Shown here: one piece after another, positions 42,383 to 52,600 of the stretch
Layout: every line of letters begins with the position of its first letter
How positions within the stretch are numbered: the stretch's first letter is position 1
Assembly (NCBI GenBank): GCA_964035575.1
Contig: OZ037871.1
Location: 992,001 to 1,056,000, forward strand
Reading direction: 5' to 3'
Origin: Rhynchopus sp. YZ270_cl-10
Lineage: Eukaryota > Euglenozoa > Diplonemea > Diplonemida > Diplonemidae
Length of the DNA: 64,000 nucleotides
Translations under genes and position numbers: made by a program
The notes under the pieces: model-generated
Databases searched by the model: none
The model's input: the letters and a program-made list of their open reading frames with translations, nothing else
Told to the model about the DNA's origin: nothing

Positions 42383-42922
42383 ATGTCTGTGTACGTGACT
42401 ACTAGCTATGACTCCTACCGTGGAGGGTATGCTGGACGTGTTGTGCCGAACACACCTGCGGTTCAGGTTGCGAACCATAAGGCACATATTGCAGCACGCG
42501 AGGCTGATGCGGCTGAGGCACGTGCCGCGAGTTTGTCGCCACGTCATACATCGCATTTGGTGGTCCGTGCGCATGCTGTGGCTGATGCGTCTGCAAGGGC
42601 TGCAGAGGCAAGCGTGCGTGCCGCATCTGCTATCGCAGACGCCAGCGCGCAGGCAATGGTGGCAGATGCAGCCTCCATCGGTGCGTCGTCCCCACGCAGC
42701 AGCTACTCCAGCCTCCCAGGCTCGCCCCTCAGGTACAGTACAGTGTCGAATGGTTCGGCCTACGCCATCGCCGCAGCGAACGCAGACATTCGTGCTGTAG
42801 AGGCAAACGCTGCAGTGGCGCGTGCAGAAGAGGCAGCCAGCATCCGCAACTCCCTCTCACCACCACGGTGTGTGAGGAACAGCGGGTACGTCTCACCGCC
42901 ACCACCGCTTTCGATGTATTGA
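42383..42922 (+). CDS. Alanine-rich protein of unknown function
   Basis: A 179-aa frame in the same GC-rich composition as its neighbours. The central part (about 25-160) is Ala-rich with regularly spaced Asp, Glu, Arg and His (AHAVADASARAAEASVRAAS; ANADIRAVEANAAVARAEEA) and probably forms one or more long helices. The ends carry Ser/Pro/Tyr motifs (SLSPRH, SSPRSSYSSLPGSPLRY, SPPPPLSMY) that look disordered and phosphorylatable. It has no signal peptide or membrane segment. The DNA repeats imperfectly, in line with expansion of short GCA-type units. I do not recognise a family. The short gap to XPC and the shared strand suggest it belongs to the same gene cluster. Confidence 0.6.
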   Translation: MSVYVTTSYDSYRGGYAGRVVPNTPAVQVANHKAHIAAREADAAEARAASLSPRHTSHLVVRAHAVADASARAAEASVRAASAIADASAQAMVADAASIGASSPRSSYSSLPGSPLRYSTVSNGSAYAIAAANADIRAVEANAAVARAEEAASIRNSLSPPRCVRNSGYVSPPPPLSMY

Positions 42923-43882
42923 GGGGGCAGTTGAGAGGGGTTTTTGAGATGTGAGGATTGTTATTTGGCTAAGCGCCGGAGGCTGAGGAGTGCAGCGTGT
43001 TAAACGTTTTTTCTTTTGCTGATTTTTTTTCTCTCCAGCTCATCTAACGAAAGCACGTTTCTCTTTTGTAAATCTTTTCAAAAAAAAAAGAGTTTTCGTT
43101 ATGCAAATATTGCATATTCGTCTATTTTTCGTTTCATTTCATTTAGTCCTCATTTATTTTTGGAATCAAATACGTTTTTTTGTTCTTTTTGAAACAAAAC
43201 AATAACGAGCGGAGTATGTGAGACAAGGAGAGACATACCCACCAACATTTTTTCCAGCAAAATATGTTTGGCTAGGCTGGGGTAGACTAAATCACCTTTT
43301 TTTTGTGCCGAATCATTCCTTTATTTGGCTTCTCTGCGTCCTTCCTTCCTTTTTTTTTCGTTTCTCAACGTTTCTCAACGTTCCTTATGTACTTTCTCTT
43401 CTTTGAATAGAAAGCATATGAAACATATTTTGAAAACTTGAAAAATATGGTGAGACATGGTGAGACACATTCATATTTTCAAGCTTTCTTTCTTTTATCC
43501 TGTTGTCACAGAGCCAATGTGGATTTTCCTGCACTCTATGGTGAAAAGTTGTGTTAGGGCAAACAAACTTTTTTTATGCGTTCGCGTCCTGCCTGCCTAG
43601 GTTTTTTTGAGATTTTTGGGGAAAAAAGTTTTTTTGAAAAAAAGTTTTTTTCAATTTTTTTGTGTTGGGGTGTCAGGGTGTTTCCTAATTTGCTTCCGCT
43701 TCCGGTCTTTGGAAAAAAATTGCCAGGGAAAAAGTTTGCGGAAAAATTAGGGACGTGTTTAAAGTGCTTATGTTTTGGTATTTTCCCGAAAAAAGTATGT
43801 TGGGTACCGTGCGCCTGCAGCGCTGTCTGTTCCTACCAGTTTCTACAGGCAAACACTTGGCCCCCTTTACGTTACGCTGACG

Positions 43883-43972
43883 GGTTTTGACCACAAGCAA
43901 GAACTTGTCCATTTTGGCAAATTGACCCCACCACTGGCCGGACGGATTCCGAAAATGCAAATGCCGGTGTTT
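43883..43972 (-). repeat. Shared 70-bp transposon module, left outer copy
   Basis: On the minus strand: GCATTTTCGGAATCCGTCC, then GGCCAGTGGTGGGGTCAATT and ACAAGTTCTTGC. Confidence 0.8.
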
Positions 43973-44051
43973 TCGGGCATTTTCATGTTTTCAGGATCAG
44001 GGAGAAAATCTGGGTTGTGGGATTTACCTACCCCCTTTACCTTGCACTCAT

Positions 44052-44128
44052 TTTGTCCAAAACCAAGAACTTGGCTATTTCGGCAAAGTGACCCCACCAC
44101 AGCGCGGACGGATTCCGGAAATGCCAAT
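44052..44128 (-). repeat. Shared 70-bp transposon module, left inner copy
   Basis: On the minus strand: CCGGAATCCGTCCGCGCTGT, then GGTGGGGTCACTTTGCCG and CCAAGTTCTTGG. It is closer to the 25004 copy at the TCACTTTGCC position. Confidence 0.8.
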
Positions 44129-44175
44129 CGCAGTATGTTTTGGGGCTGCAAACCCACTTTTTTTCCAGGGAAAAT

Positions 44176-44243
44176 ATCCGTCCGGCCAGTGGTGGGGTCA
44201 ATTTGCCGAAATGGACAAGTTCTCGTTTTTGGTCAATTTCCGC
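44176..44243 (+). repeat. Shared 70-bp transposon module, central copy
   Basis: CCGTCCGGCCAGTGGTGGGG, then TCAATTTGCCGAAATGG and ACAAGTTCTCG, running directly into the 9-mer array exactly as at 9062. Confidence 0.8.
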
Positions 44244-44326
44244 AGTATACACAGTATACACAGTATACACAGTATACACAGTATACACAGTATACACAGT
44301 ATACACAGTATACACAGTATACACAG
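44244..44326. repeat. Tandem 9-mer array (AGTATACAC)n
   Basis: About nine units, the reverse complement of the 9-mer at 8619-9062 and 60628-60884. Confidence 0.95.
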
Positions 44327-44488
44327 ACGGAAATTTCCCAGGGTCGGGAGATGAGCAGGGGAGGGAAGAATGTTAACTCACAGCCCAGGGTGTCTCCTAA
44401 TTCTGGAAATTTTTCAAAATTCCGACATCCGGAAGCAATTTTTTTCCCTGGAAAAAAAGTGGGTTTGCAGCCCCAAAACATACTGCGA

Positions 44489-44566
44489 TTGGCATTTCCG
44501 GAATCCGTCCGCGCTGTGGTGGGGTCACTTTGCCGAAATAGCCAAGTTCTTGGTTTTGGACAAAAT
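44489..44566 (+). repeat. Shared 70-bp transposon module, right inner copy
   Basis: Mirror of 44052-44128 in the opposite arm. Confidence 0.8.
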
Positions 44567-44646
44567 GAGTGCAAGGTAAAGGGGGTAGGTAAATCCCACA
44601 ACCCAGATTTTCTCCCTGATCCTGAAAACATGAAAATGCCCGAAAA

Positions 44647-44732
44647 CACCGGCATTTGCATTTTCGGAATCCGTCCGGCCAGTGGTGGGGTCAATTTGCC
44701 AAAATGGACAAGTTCTTGCTTGTGGTCAAAAC
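44647..44732 (+). repeat. Shared 70-bp transposon module, right outer copy
   Basis: Mirror of 43883-43972 in the opposite arm. Confidence 0.8.
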
Positions 44733-45227
44733 CCGTCAGCGTAACGTAAAGGGGGCCAAGTGTTTGCCTGTAGAAACTGGTAGGAACAGACAGCGCTGCA
44801 GGCGCACGGTACCCAACATACTTTTTTCGGGAAAATACCAAAACATAAGCACTTTAAACACGTCCCTAATTTTTCCGCAAACTTTTTCCCTGGCAATTTT
44901 TTTCCAAAGACCGGAAGCGGAAGCAAATTAGGAAACACCCTGACACCCCAACACAAAAAAATTGAAAAAAACTTTTTTTCAAAAAAACTTTTTTCCCCAA
45001 AAATCTCAAAAAAACCTAGGCAGGCAGGACGCGAACGCATAAAAAAAGTTTGTTTGCCCTTACCATTTAAAAAGAAAAAACACTTTCCTTTCAGCCAAGC
45101 CAACACTGTCCCAAATTTGCTGGGTGGGGTTGACCTCCTCCTCTCCCTCCTCTCTTATTGATTTTTCTTTTATCTTGTGTGATGTCTGCAACCGAGAGCG
45201 GCACGTTCATCTTTCAAGTTTTTTTTT

Positions 45228-45275
45228 GTGTGGAGCTCATCCTGTGTCTACACTAAAAGCATTTTTTCAAAAAAA
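45228..45275 (+). repeat. Short family B element, diverged
   Basis: TGTGGAGCTCATCCTGTGTC, then TACACTAAAAGC and TTTTTTCAAAA. Confidence 0.5.
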
Positions 45276-45526
45276 AAAGGAAAAGAAAAGGATGATGGAG
45301 TGCTCACTCCACCGCCTTTCTCTCGAACAAATGTGTTTTATACACATAAACTCGCATATCGTTTCGTTTTGTTTTTCTTTTCACCTTTCCCCTCTCCTCC
45401 CCTCCCTTCCCCTTCCCCACCTGATTTTGGCAGCAACTTCAGCCAAACCAACGCGCAAGCACCACCAAACTCGGGTCAAAATTAAATCAGGTGGACCTCC
45501 GAACAAAACGTTTGTATTTGCAAAAA

Positions 45527-45590
45527 AGTGCAGATTTGCGGAACTGGGTCAACAACCCGAGGCAACTACACTCCAACAATTTATCAAAAA
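45527..45590 (+). repeat. Short family B element, full-length form
   Basis: AGTGCAGATTTGCGGAACTG, then CAACCCGAGGCAACTACACT and CCAACAATTTATCAAAA. Confidence 0.65.
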
Positions 45591-45689
45591 AGAACTCACG
45601 AACGGACCACAGTTTCCTAACGTCTCTATGTATTGGTCTGTAGGGTTCCTTGCATCCCGCTTTTGGTGATTATTGTGGCAAAAAATAAA

Positions 45690-45759
45690 GTCTGTATCCT
45701 CTCCAAGGAAAGCGTGAAAAGGAGGCCCTGTATGGTGAGCTATTGTCGATACAACAAAA
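45690..45759 (+). repeat. Short family E element
   Basis: GTCTGTATCCTCTCC, then GGAGGCCCTGTATGGTGAGC and TATTGTCGATACAACAAAA. CCTCTCC and GGAGG can pair. Confidence 0.5.
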
Positions 45760-46005
45760 CAAGAAGAAAAAGAAAAAACGTCTTATATTGGTAAGGTTGG
45801 TATCGGTTGAGGTGTGGTGCCTTTCAGGCACATTGCGCATATTTATATCGGTATCAACGTTACTTCTTTCCTACTCTTTGAAGATGTGTTCATTCATCTT
45901 TCTAGTTTTTCGTTTTTTTTTTGAAAGGTTGGCAACGTTGTTCTCATGAAAGGCTTGGGTCATCGTACCAGATTTTTTTTTTGTTTTTTTTTTTTTTGTT
46001 TTATT

Positions 46006-46501
46006 CACGGGTCGGGAAAGATCTTTTTTTTTTTTTTTTTTTTTTCGAGAAAAAAAATCCTCTTCTCCCGAAAAAAAAAAAAAAAAAAAAGATTTTTGGG
46101 AGAAAAAAAAAAAAGAGAAAAGATTTGAAAATCCTGGAAAAATCCTGAAAAATCCTGGAAAAATCCATGAAATTTCATGAAAAATCTCGAGATCTTGAGA
46201 AATCTTTGAAAAAAAAAAAAAAAGATTTTCAAAATCTTTTTTTTTTTTTTCCCCAAAAAGATTTTTCAAAATCCCAAAAATCTTTTTTATCTTTTTTTTG
46301 AGAAAAAAAAGATTTTCAAGATCTTTTTCATCTTTTTTTCTCTTTTTTTCCTTTTTTTCCTTTTTTTTTCAGGATTTTTCAAAGATCTCAAAGATCTCGA
46401 GAGATCCTGAAAAAAAAAGACAAAAATCCTGAAAATCTTGATTTTTTTTTTTTTCTCTCGAAAAAAGACAAAAAAAGACAAAAGATCTTTCCTAACCCGT
46501 G
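46006..46501. mobile_element. Foldback element of AAAGATTTTTC-like units
   Basis: The ends are CACGGGTCGGGAAAGATCTT and, reversed, CACGGGTTAGGAAAGATCTT, with TTTATT on both sides (a weak duplication in a T-rich context). The interior is almost wholly AAAGATTTTTC/GAAAAATCCTG words in both orientations, plus long A and T runs. Confidence 0.55.
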
Positions 46502-46506
46502 TTTAT

Positions 46507-46535
46507 TATGTGCCACGAAAGACACATTAATCTCT
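46507..46535 (+). repeat. Hairpin family F, diverged
   Basis: ATGTGCCACGAAAGACACAT, then TAATCTCTT. Stem ATGTG/CACAT. Confidence 0.5.
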
Positions 46536-46559
46536 TTGATTTTTTTCTCTCGAAATTTT

Positions 46560-46646
46560 AGGACTGGCATGGTTGGGGTCCACCCCGGTACACCCGGTCA
46601 TTGTACCAAAGGTAAATTGTTAACGAGAGGGCTTTGTATTTCAAGG
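46560..46646 (+). repeat. Hairpin family D, full-length
   Basis: AGGACTGGCATGGTTGGGGT, then CCACCCCGGTACACCCGGTC, ATTGTACCAAAGGTAAATTG, AACGAGAGGGCTTTGTATTT and CAAG. Confidence 0.7.
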
Positions 46647-47364
46647 CAACTTTTTTGTGTTCTGACGCTGCTGGTGGACCACTCCACCAAAGAGCCATTT
46701 ATCAACGCCCATATTGGCGATGATAAGGTGCTTGTATCCTAATCAGGGGGGGGGTTTTTTTTTTGGTGTTTCCTGCCCTCAGCTACTACAACAGCATAAC
46801 AGATACAACAGCTCAACTGTTTTAACTAACGATGTTTCCCCCTCCCTTGGGGGATACACGACAGTGAAGTAAATGGGTTTTCTTGTGATTTCACCGTTGT
46901 AGGCCAACTGAAACCACAAGTAACACCACATATCAATTTATTTGCTTCGCCGTGTACCAACGCATCATCCTCTCACATTAGAGGAATCAAGAAGAAATGG
47001 TTTTGTTCTGTCTGTGTGCTGTTACCAGAGAGGGGGGGTCTTTTTGATCAAACGACAAGGCTTTTATATCTCAGGCAATGCCTTACGCCGATGTGCGGTG
47101 AGAGGTGTTGTGCACTGAGGTATTTTACCACACAATTCTCTTAAAGGTTGTGCTCTTTTCCCTAAACACTGTTTTCCATTATTGCTGTAACGAATGAGTT
47201 CATGTTGTTTTCAAAATGCTCTTTCCAGTGTAGTGGGTTGGTACCGCACAGCGAGGAACATTCATTAAAATAGTTCCCTCCCCATTTTTCTATTGGCTCC
47301 TAAGCGATACTTAGTAGCTAACTTATTCTATTTTTTTTTGTTTTTGTTTTTCCTCTCAGATGTT

Positions 47365-47398
47365 AGATGTGTGCACGAGAGGGGCACATTCATCTTAC
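47365..47398 (+). repeat. Hairpin family F
   Basis: GATGTGTGCACGAGAGGGGC, then ACATTCATCTTA. Confidence 0.55.
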
Positions 47399-47539
47399 AA
47401 TTTTTCCTTTGTTTTTCCTCTCAACAAAAAGATGTGTTTTGCCCGAGCAGCGACACATCTTCCAAAGAAAAAAACTAATGTTGCGGATGAAACTGCAAAA
47501 ATCGCTCCTAAAAAAGAAAAAGGAAACCCACTATCCCCC

Positions 47540-47726
47540 CTAGGTTGTAAAATTCGAATAATTCGTATAATTAATTATACGAATTATACGGTATTCGGTC
47601 CGTATAATACACCGTATAATACGGTATAATACGGTATACTACCGTTTAATACCGTATAATACGGTAATCGTATAATACGAATTATACGGTATTCGGTCGG
47701 GTCCGGGACCGTATATAACAACCTAG
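47540..47726. mobile_element. 187-bp MITE with 9-bp duplication
   Basis: Ends CTAGGTTGT and ACAACCTAG with an exact 9-bp CTATCCCCC duplication (47531-47539 and 47727-47735), suggesting a Mutator-type enzyme. The interior is a dense palindromic field of CGTATAAT and CGGTATT words. Confidence 0.8.
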
Positions 47727-47952
47727 CTATCCCCCCTCCCTGTATTCCCCTCACCTCTTCTGCTAGAGATGCATGCACACACCTTTGCAGGCGGGGTGTT
47801 TCCTGCAGGCCCGTATTCGCTCTTGTCACGGCTCGCAACCTCCTCTGAAGCCTTGCCGGAGAGGTTGCCCAGCGCCAGCTTTGCCGGCCTGCGGTCATGA
47901 GAAGGACGTTCATACAAATCAACACCCACAACAGAAAACACACAAAACACCA

Positions 47953-49272
47953 ATGGAACTCAACATCGAGGGATTTAATGGTCAGACGTACGTCGTCGAT
48001 GTGGATGTGGATGATACAGCAAAGGACCTGCGGCGGAAGGTGGCAACCACAGCGGGGTTTGCTGAAGGCAGCTTTGACATGGACTTCGGAGGGAACAACG
48101 AAGGAGAGGACGTCAAAGCGCTGAGTGCTGGCGACACAGTCGTATTGACGCAGACGAAGAAGCAAGAATCCCTTGCAGCTCTTCATGCATTGGGTGAGAC
48201 AGACCTCACACCAGAGAGGCTCGCGTGTGTGACAAACCCCGAGGTAGCGCGGTTGTTTCTGCAGGCAGAAGTTGTAACTACGATTCCTCGCAGGTTCCTC
48301 TCGCGCACTAATTTACGTAGCCTTGATCTGAGTGCACCGTTGGCTGTTACTGCGATTCATGGCTACTTCTTAACACGTTGCACGTCATTAACCTCCATCA
48401 ATTTTGCAGGATTGACCAGTGTCACAATCCTTTGGGACCACTTCTTATCAGATTGCACAGCGTTAACCTCAATCGACTTTGCAGGATTATGCAGTGTCCC
48501 AAGACTTGGGGGCCACTTCTTGTCAGATTGCACGTCGTTAACCTCAATTGACTTTGCAGGATTATGCAGTGTCACAAGCCTTGGAGACTACTTCTTATCA
48601 CGTTGCGCGTCGTTAACCTCAATCGACTTTGCAGAATTATGCAGTGTCACAAGCCTTGGGGGCCACTTCTTGTCAGGTTGCACGGCGTTAACCTCAATTG
48701 ACTTTGCAGGATTATGCAGTGTCACAAGCCTTGGAGACTACTTCTTATCAGGTTGCACATCGTTAACCTCAATCGAATTTACAGGATTGGGAAGTGTCGC
48801 AAGCCTTGGGATCCGCTTCTTATCACGTTGCACGTCGTTAACCTCAATTGACTTTGCAGGATTATGCAGTGTCACAAGCCTTGGAGACTACTTCTTATCA
48901 GGTTGCACATCGTTAACCTCAATCGAATTTACAGGATTGGGAAGTGTCACAAGCCTCGGGCACTGCTGCTTATCACGTTGCACGTCGTTAACCTCAATTG
49001 ACTTTGCAGGATTATGCAGTGTCACAATCCTTGGGAACCGCTTCTTAACAGGCTGTGCAGCGTTAACCTTCATCAGCTTTGCAGGATTGGGCAGTGCCAC
49101 AAGCCTTGGGAGCAGCTTCTTAGCAGATTGCACGGCGCTAACCTCAATCGACTTTGCAGGATTGAGTGGTGTGACACGAATTGGGAACGGCTTTATTGAA
49201 GGTTGCATTTCTTTAGAAACACGCGACCAGTATATGGAGTGGCACGAACAGCACGCATATAGAGTGTCATGA
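47953..49272 (+). CDS. Ubiquitin-like domain plus BspA-type leucine-rich repeats
   Basis: Predicted 439 aa. The first 70 residues look like a ubiquitin fold (MELNIEGFNGQTYVVDVDVD, then DTAKDLRRKVATTAGF and LSAGDTVVLTQTKK). After a helical linker (ALHALGETDLTPERLACVTN) come about 12 repeats of exactly 25 residues of the form CSVTSLGDYFLSGCTSLTSI plus DFAGL, a BspA/TpLRR-type leucine-rich repeat found in bacteria and several protists. The start at 47953 is preferred because it opens the ubiquitin-like fold; an upstream in-frame ATG at 47773 would add 60 unlikely residues. There is no signal peptide or membrane segment, so it is probably cytosolic. DNA repeats are homogenised in 75- and 150-bp units. 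The pairing suggests a protein-binding adaptor, but the partner is unknown. Confidence 0.8.
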   Translation: MELNIEGFNGQTYVVDVDVDDTAKDLRRKVATTAGFAEGSFDMDFGGNNEGEDVKALSAGDTVVLTQTKKQESLAALHALGETDLTPERLACVTNPEVARLFLQAEVVTTIPRRFLSRTNLRSLDLSAPLAVTAIHGYFLTRCTSLTSINFAGLTSVTILWDHFLSDCTALTSIDFAGLCSVPRLGGHFLSDCTSLTSIDFAGLCSVTSLGDYFLSRCASLTSIDFAELCSVTSLGGHFLSGCTALTSIDFAGLCSVTSLGDYFLSGCTSLTSIEFTGLGSVASLGIRFLSRCTSLTSIDFAGLCSVTSLGDYFLSGCTSLTSIEFTGLGSVTSLGHCCLSRCTSLTSIDFAGLCSVTILGNRFLTGCAALTFISFAGLGSATSLGSSFLADCTALTSIDFAGLSGVTRIGNGFIEGCISLETRDQYMEWHEQHAYRVS

Positions 49273-49639
49273 CCCTCTCGGATTCTGAGACCGAAGAATT
49301 AGAGGGTTTAAATATGGGACTGTTTTCATCATTTTTTAGCTTGCCTTTTTACCTCTTCGCAATCGCTCATTTGATGTATCATTAACAACATTTCTTGTGA
49401 AACGTACCTTTTCATTCTGCATTGTGCCTTCAATAGCTCGGGATCTGACCCAATTTAACTTGAGTTTACGCGATTTTCCTCCAAACCCATATTCCAAGGT
49501 CCTCCCCTCCCCTAGTCAGACGCTTACCAAAAAATACCTTACCCTTCATAAGAAAACCCTCTCACTCTCTCTCCCCCAACAGCACCCCCCCCTCAACGAT
49601 TTCCCTCAATAGGTTTTCAATACACCAAACAACGATGCG
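49273..49639 (+). promoter_or_regulatory. Short intergenic with a pyrimidine tract before the EF-hand/WD40 gene
   Basis: C/T-rich from about 49490, with two acceptor-like endings, CCCCCAACAG (49582) and CCCTCAATAG (49612), 57 and 27 nt before the ATG. Confidence 0.45.
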
Positions 49640-52600
49640 ATGGAGGTAGTAAAAAACCTTACGGAAAGCGAGCTGGACTGGCTTCGTTCTGCATTTGAGG
49701 AGGCAGGCGATTCCATCAACGGGCTTGCCATCACCGAATTCGCCGAGGTCCTGAAGAAGGCTGCTGCCGGGAAGAACATCCCCGCCTCTGTTCTTTCCGA
49801 TGATTCACTTCACGAGCTTTTCAATGAAATCGACTTCAACGGCGACACGAAGGTTTCTTGGGAGGAATTCACAATGTTCATCATCGACAACGCGATGAAA
49901 GGAAAATACGAAGGCGACGAAAAGATCCGTCAATACATTCCTGTCAAGGCGTCACGCATTCCTGTTGGCGAGGCTCCGAATGGGGGTGGCTTTGCGGTGG
50001 CGGCTGAAATCAAAAAACTTTCCTACTTTCCTAACCAAAACGAGATTATCAAAATTTCCACTTTCGGCGACAAACACAAACTCAAGGTCATCAACCCCAC
50101 CACCCTATCCGGGTCCAAATGCACCCCAAAGCTGAACCAGCGTATCACCTCTGTCGAGCGACTACCCGATTCAGACATATTAGTAACAGCCTCTGCAGGA
50201 ATGAAGATGCATTTTTGGGATGTCTCCCCAATGACAGCACACCACGTCAACGCTACCACAGCACCGGTTTCAAAAGAAGAGGAGCTTCGCTTGAAAAAGA
50301 CTGTTAAGGTGTCGGACACCCAGCTGTGCTTACGGTATTGCTCACGCTATCATAAGCTATTTTCTGCGTCGAGGACCGGAACCCTAAATTATTGGTCCGT
50401 TGATAAACTTGAAATAATAAAATCACAGCCGAAAATCCACGAAGACGCGGTTCTTGACCTGCTCATTGTTGACCAAGAAGCGATCACAGCCTCGCTAGAC
50501 TCTACCATCAATATATGGAATCTTGAGAGAGACGTTTCGACCGGGGTTTTAAAGGGGCATACCCAGGGGGTTTGTACTCTTGCGTTTTCAAAACCGCATC
50601 AATTTCTTATTAGCGCGGGGTTTGAGTATGATCCGTTGGTGTGGGTGTTGCATATAAAGGATTTTCATCCGTGGCGGTTGATTGACAAGCAGCAGCCGCA
50701 TCATGGAACGATTCTTGGGTTGTTTACTGTGCCGGATTCGCCGCAGGTTATTACAGCGGATAGCGAAGGGATGGTTAAGGTGTGGGATTTGCGTACCTTT
50801 CAAGCAGTGCAAACGATCCTACCATGGCAGCATTGGTCTAACCAATACCACGCAAGGTCGAACCTCTTCTCTGCAGTGACCTACGTAGAGAGTACGGCAT
50901 CGATTATCCTGTCGGGCCCCCGATCCACCTTTGTATACGAATACCAGCAAACCAACAACCACGACTGCGCGGACAACACACCAGTCATCACCAGCTATTA
51001 CAACGCAATTACCCGGTCAATAATAACAGTACATAAAAAAGGGATCAAGGTGTGGGATGAAATGACAGGACATATCGAATCGGTGTTTGATGATTTGGTG
51101 TCCGATGAGGTGACCGCGTTTACAGTGTGCAACCGAGGGAGGAAGTTCTTTTTGGGTACTATGGGAGGAAACGTGTTGGGCTTTGTGACGTCAACGGGGA
51201 TGTGTGTGCAGGAGTTTTCCGCCCATAAGGGTTCCGTGAATGGGTTGGTTTATGGTGTAGGGTCGAGAGGATGCAAATTTGTCGTTTCTTTGAGCACCAG
51301 CGGGAACAGTGGTGTGATCATCCACTCCGACTCCTCGGAGATGTCCAACATACCTTCTACTGCAACGAACATTGCCCTGCAGGACTGCCCGCCGACGACA
51401 GCGTGCATCACAGCAGTCAACTCCCTGCTGATCATAGGCACGACCACCGGGAGGCTTGTGTGTGTGGATACGCAGACCTTTGCCATCACCCACGTGATAG
51501 AGTCCTTGCACACAGAGCTTCCCAGGAGCCTGAGAGAGGCGCTCTACCCTCGCTCCGTGCAGGAGGAGGATGCGGGCTGTGAAGGTGAGATCGCTGCCGT
51601 CGAGGTGCTAGGGACGTACCCCGCCTTCGCCTGTGGGGACTCCACGGGGCATGTGTATGTGTACTGTTTCCGTCCGTACTTCTTCCCGCAGAGGCTGGTG
51701 TGCAGGTGGAAGCATGATGTGGCAGATGAAACGCGTGCGGCAAATCCGCAAGGTGCGCACGGTATGCGGAGGCAGTCTACACGATCGGAGGCGTTGACCT
51801 GCACTGCGTTGGGTATGTGTGGTTGTTTGTTTATATTTTGTATCTTTTATTCGAACAGCCTTCCACCAAAGCAAGCGCACGCTCTATGTAGGGGACGACC
51901 ACGGCTTCGTCACGGTGTACCACCTGGACGCTGCCTTCGACGCCTCGGGTCTTTCCACCACGAAGTTCCCGGCTTCGAACGAAGGTGTCTTCCGCCAGCC
52001 TCGCCGCTACAAGACTGCGACGTCGGTGCACCGATCAAACTCATGGCGTGCACACAGCGACGAGGTGAACAACGTCGACGTCGTCGTCGACATGAGCCGC
52101 GTCACCATCTTCACCACCGGATACGATCTGAAGGTCCACGTCTGGTCCACCGACGGCATCATGATAGGTTCCCTCTGCCAAGGTCGACAACGTGAAAAAA
52201 ACGTTCTCTACTCCCGCGAAAAAGAAAAGGACGACAAAGACGCTGCCCCAGCAAAAGGTGCATGCCCACCCTGGGAGTTCAAAACCGCACCAACCATGAT
52301 AGACGACAACCGCACCAACGGCCTGAAACGCGCCAAGCAGGTTTCCGAACGGCTGAAAGGGGGGCTCTCTGCTGGCGACGACGAAGACCACCAGGAGAGC
52401 ACCGAACCGAAAGCCACCACTGCGTTTGTCACCCAGCCGATGTCTCCTCCGGCGACCCCCAAACCCGACAAAAACTCTGAACAAAACAAACGCGAAAGCG
52501 TCGAAGAAAACCCCTTTGGCACTCTACGCTCTCCCACACATTCTAGACGCAAAATCAAAATGCCTGCTAGCTCTTTGGAACACTCCTTTGATGGCCAGGT

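Larger units (their letters stand above)
43557..45059. mobile_element. 1.5-kb foldback element with TTA duplication (PIF/Harbinger-like)
   Basis: The left arm (43557 to about 44174) and right arm (about 44436-45059) are nearly exact reverse complements, roughly 620 bp each, beginning GGGCAAACAAACTTTTTTTA. TTA flanks both sides (43554-43556 and 45060-45062). GGGC ends and a TWA duplication match the element at 8127. The 260-bp centre carries a 9-mer array (44244-44326) and an unpaired copy of the 70-bp module; the arms carry four more copies. No transposase is present. Arm identity implies a young insertion or repair by self-copying. Confidence 0.85.
42923..47952. other. Intergenic region with three TIR elements
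   Basis: Holds the elements at 43557, 46006 and 47540, family B and E copies (45228, 45527, 45690) and hairpins (46507, 46560, 47365). 47736-47952, before the leucine-rich-repeat gene, is GC-rich and open in frame with it but does not look like part of the domain. Confidence 0.6.

Noticed and set aside
43551-43560. Telomere-like TTAGGG
   Set aside because: A single occurrence produced by the TTA duplication next to the GGGC end of the element.
43883-44732. The 70-bp module as a conserved peptide (reads IRPASGGVNLPKWTSS)
   Set aside because: Copies occur in both orientations, none has a consistent start or stop, and changes between copies do not favour third positions.
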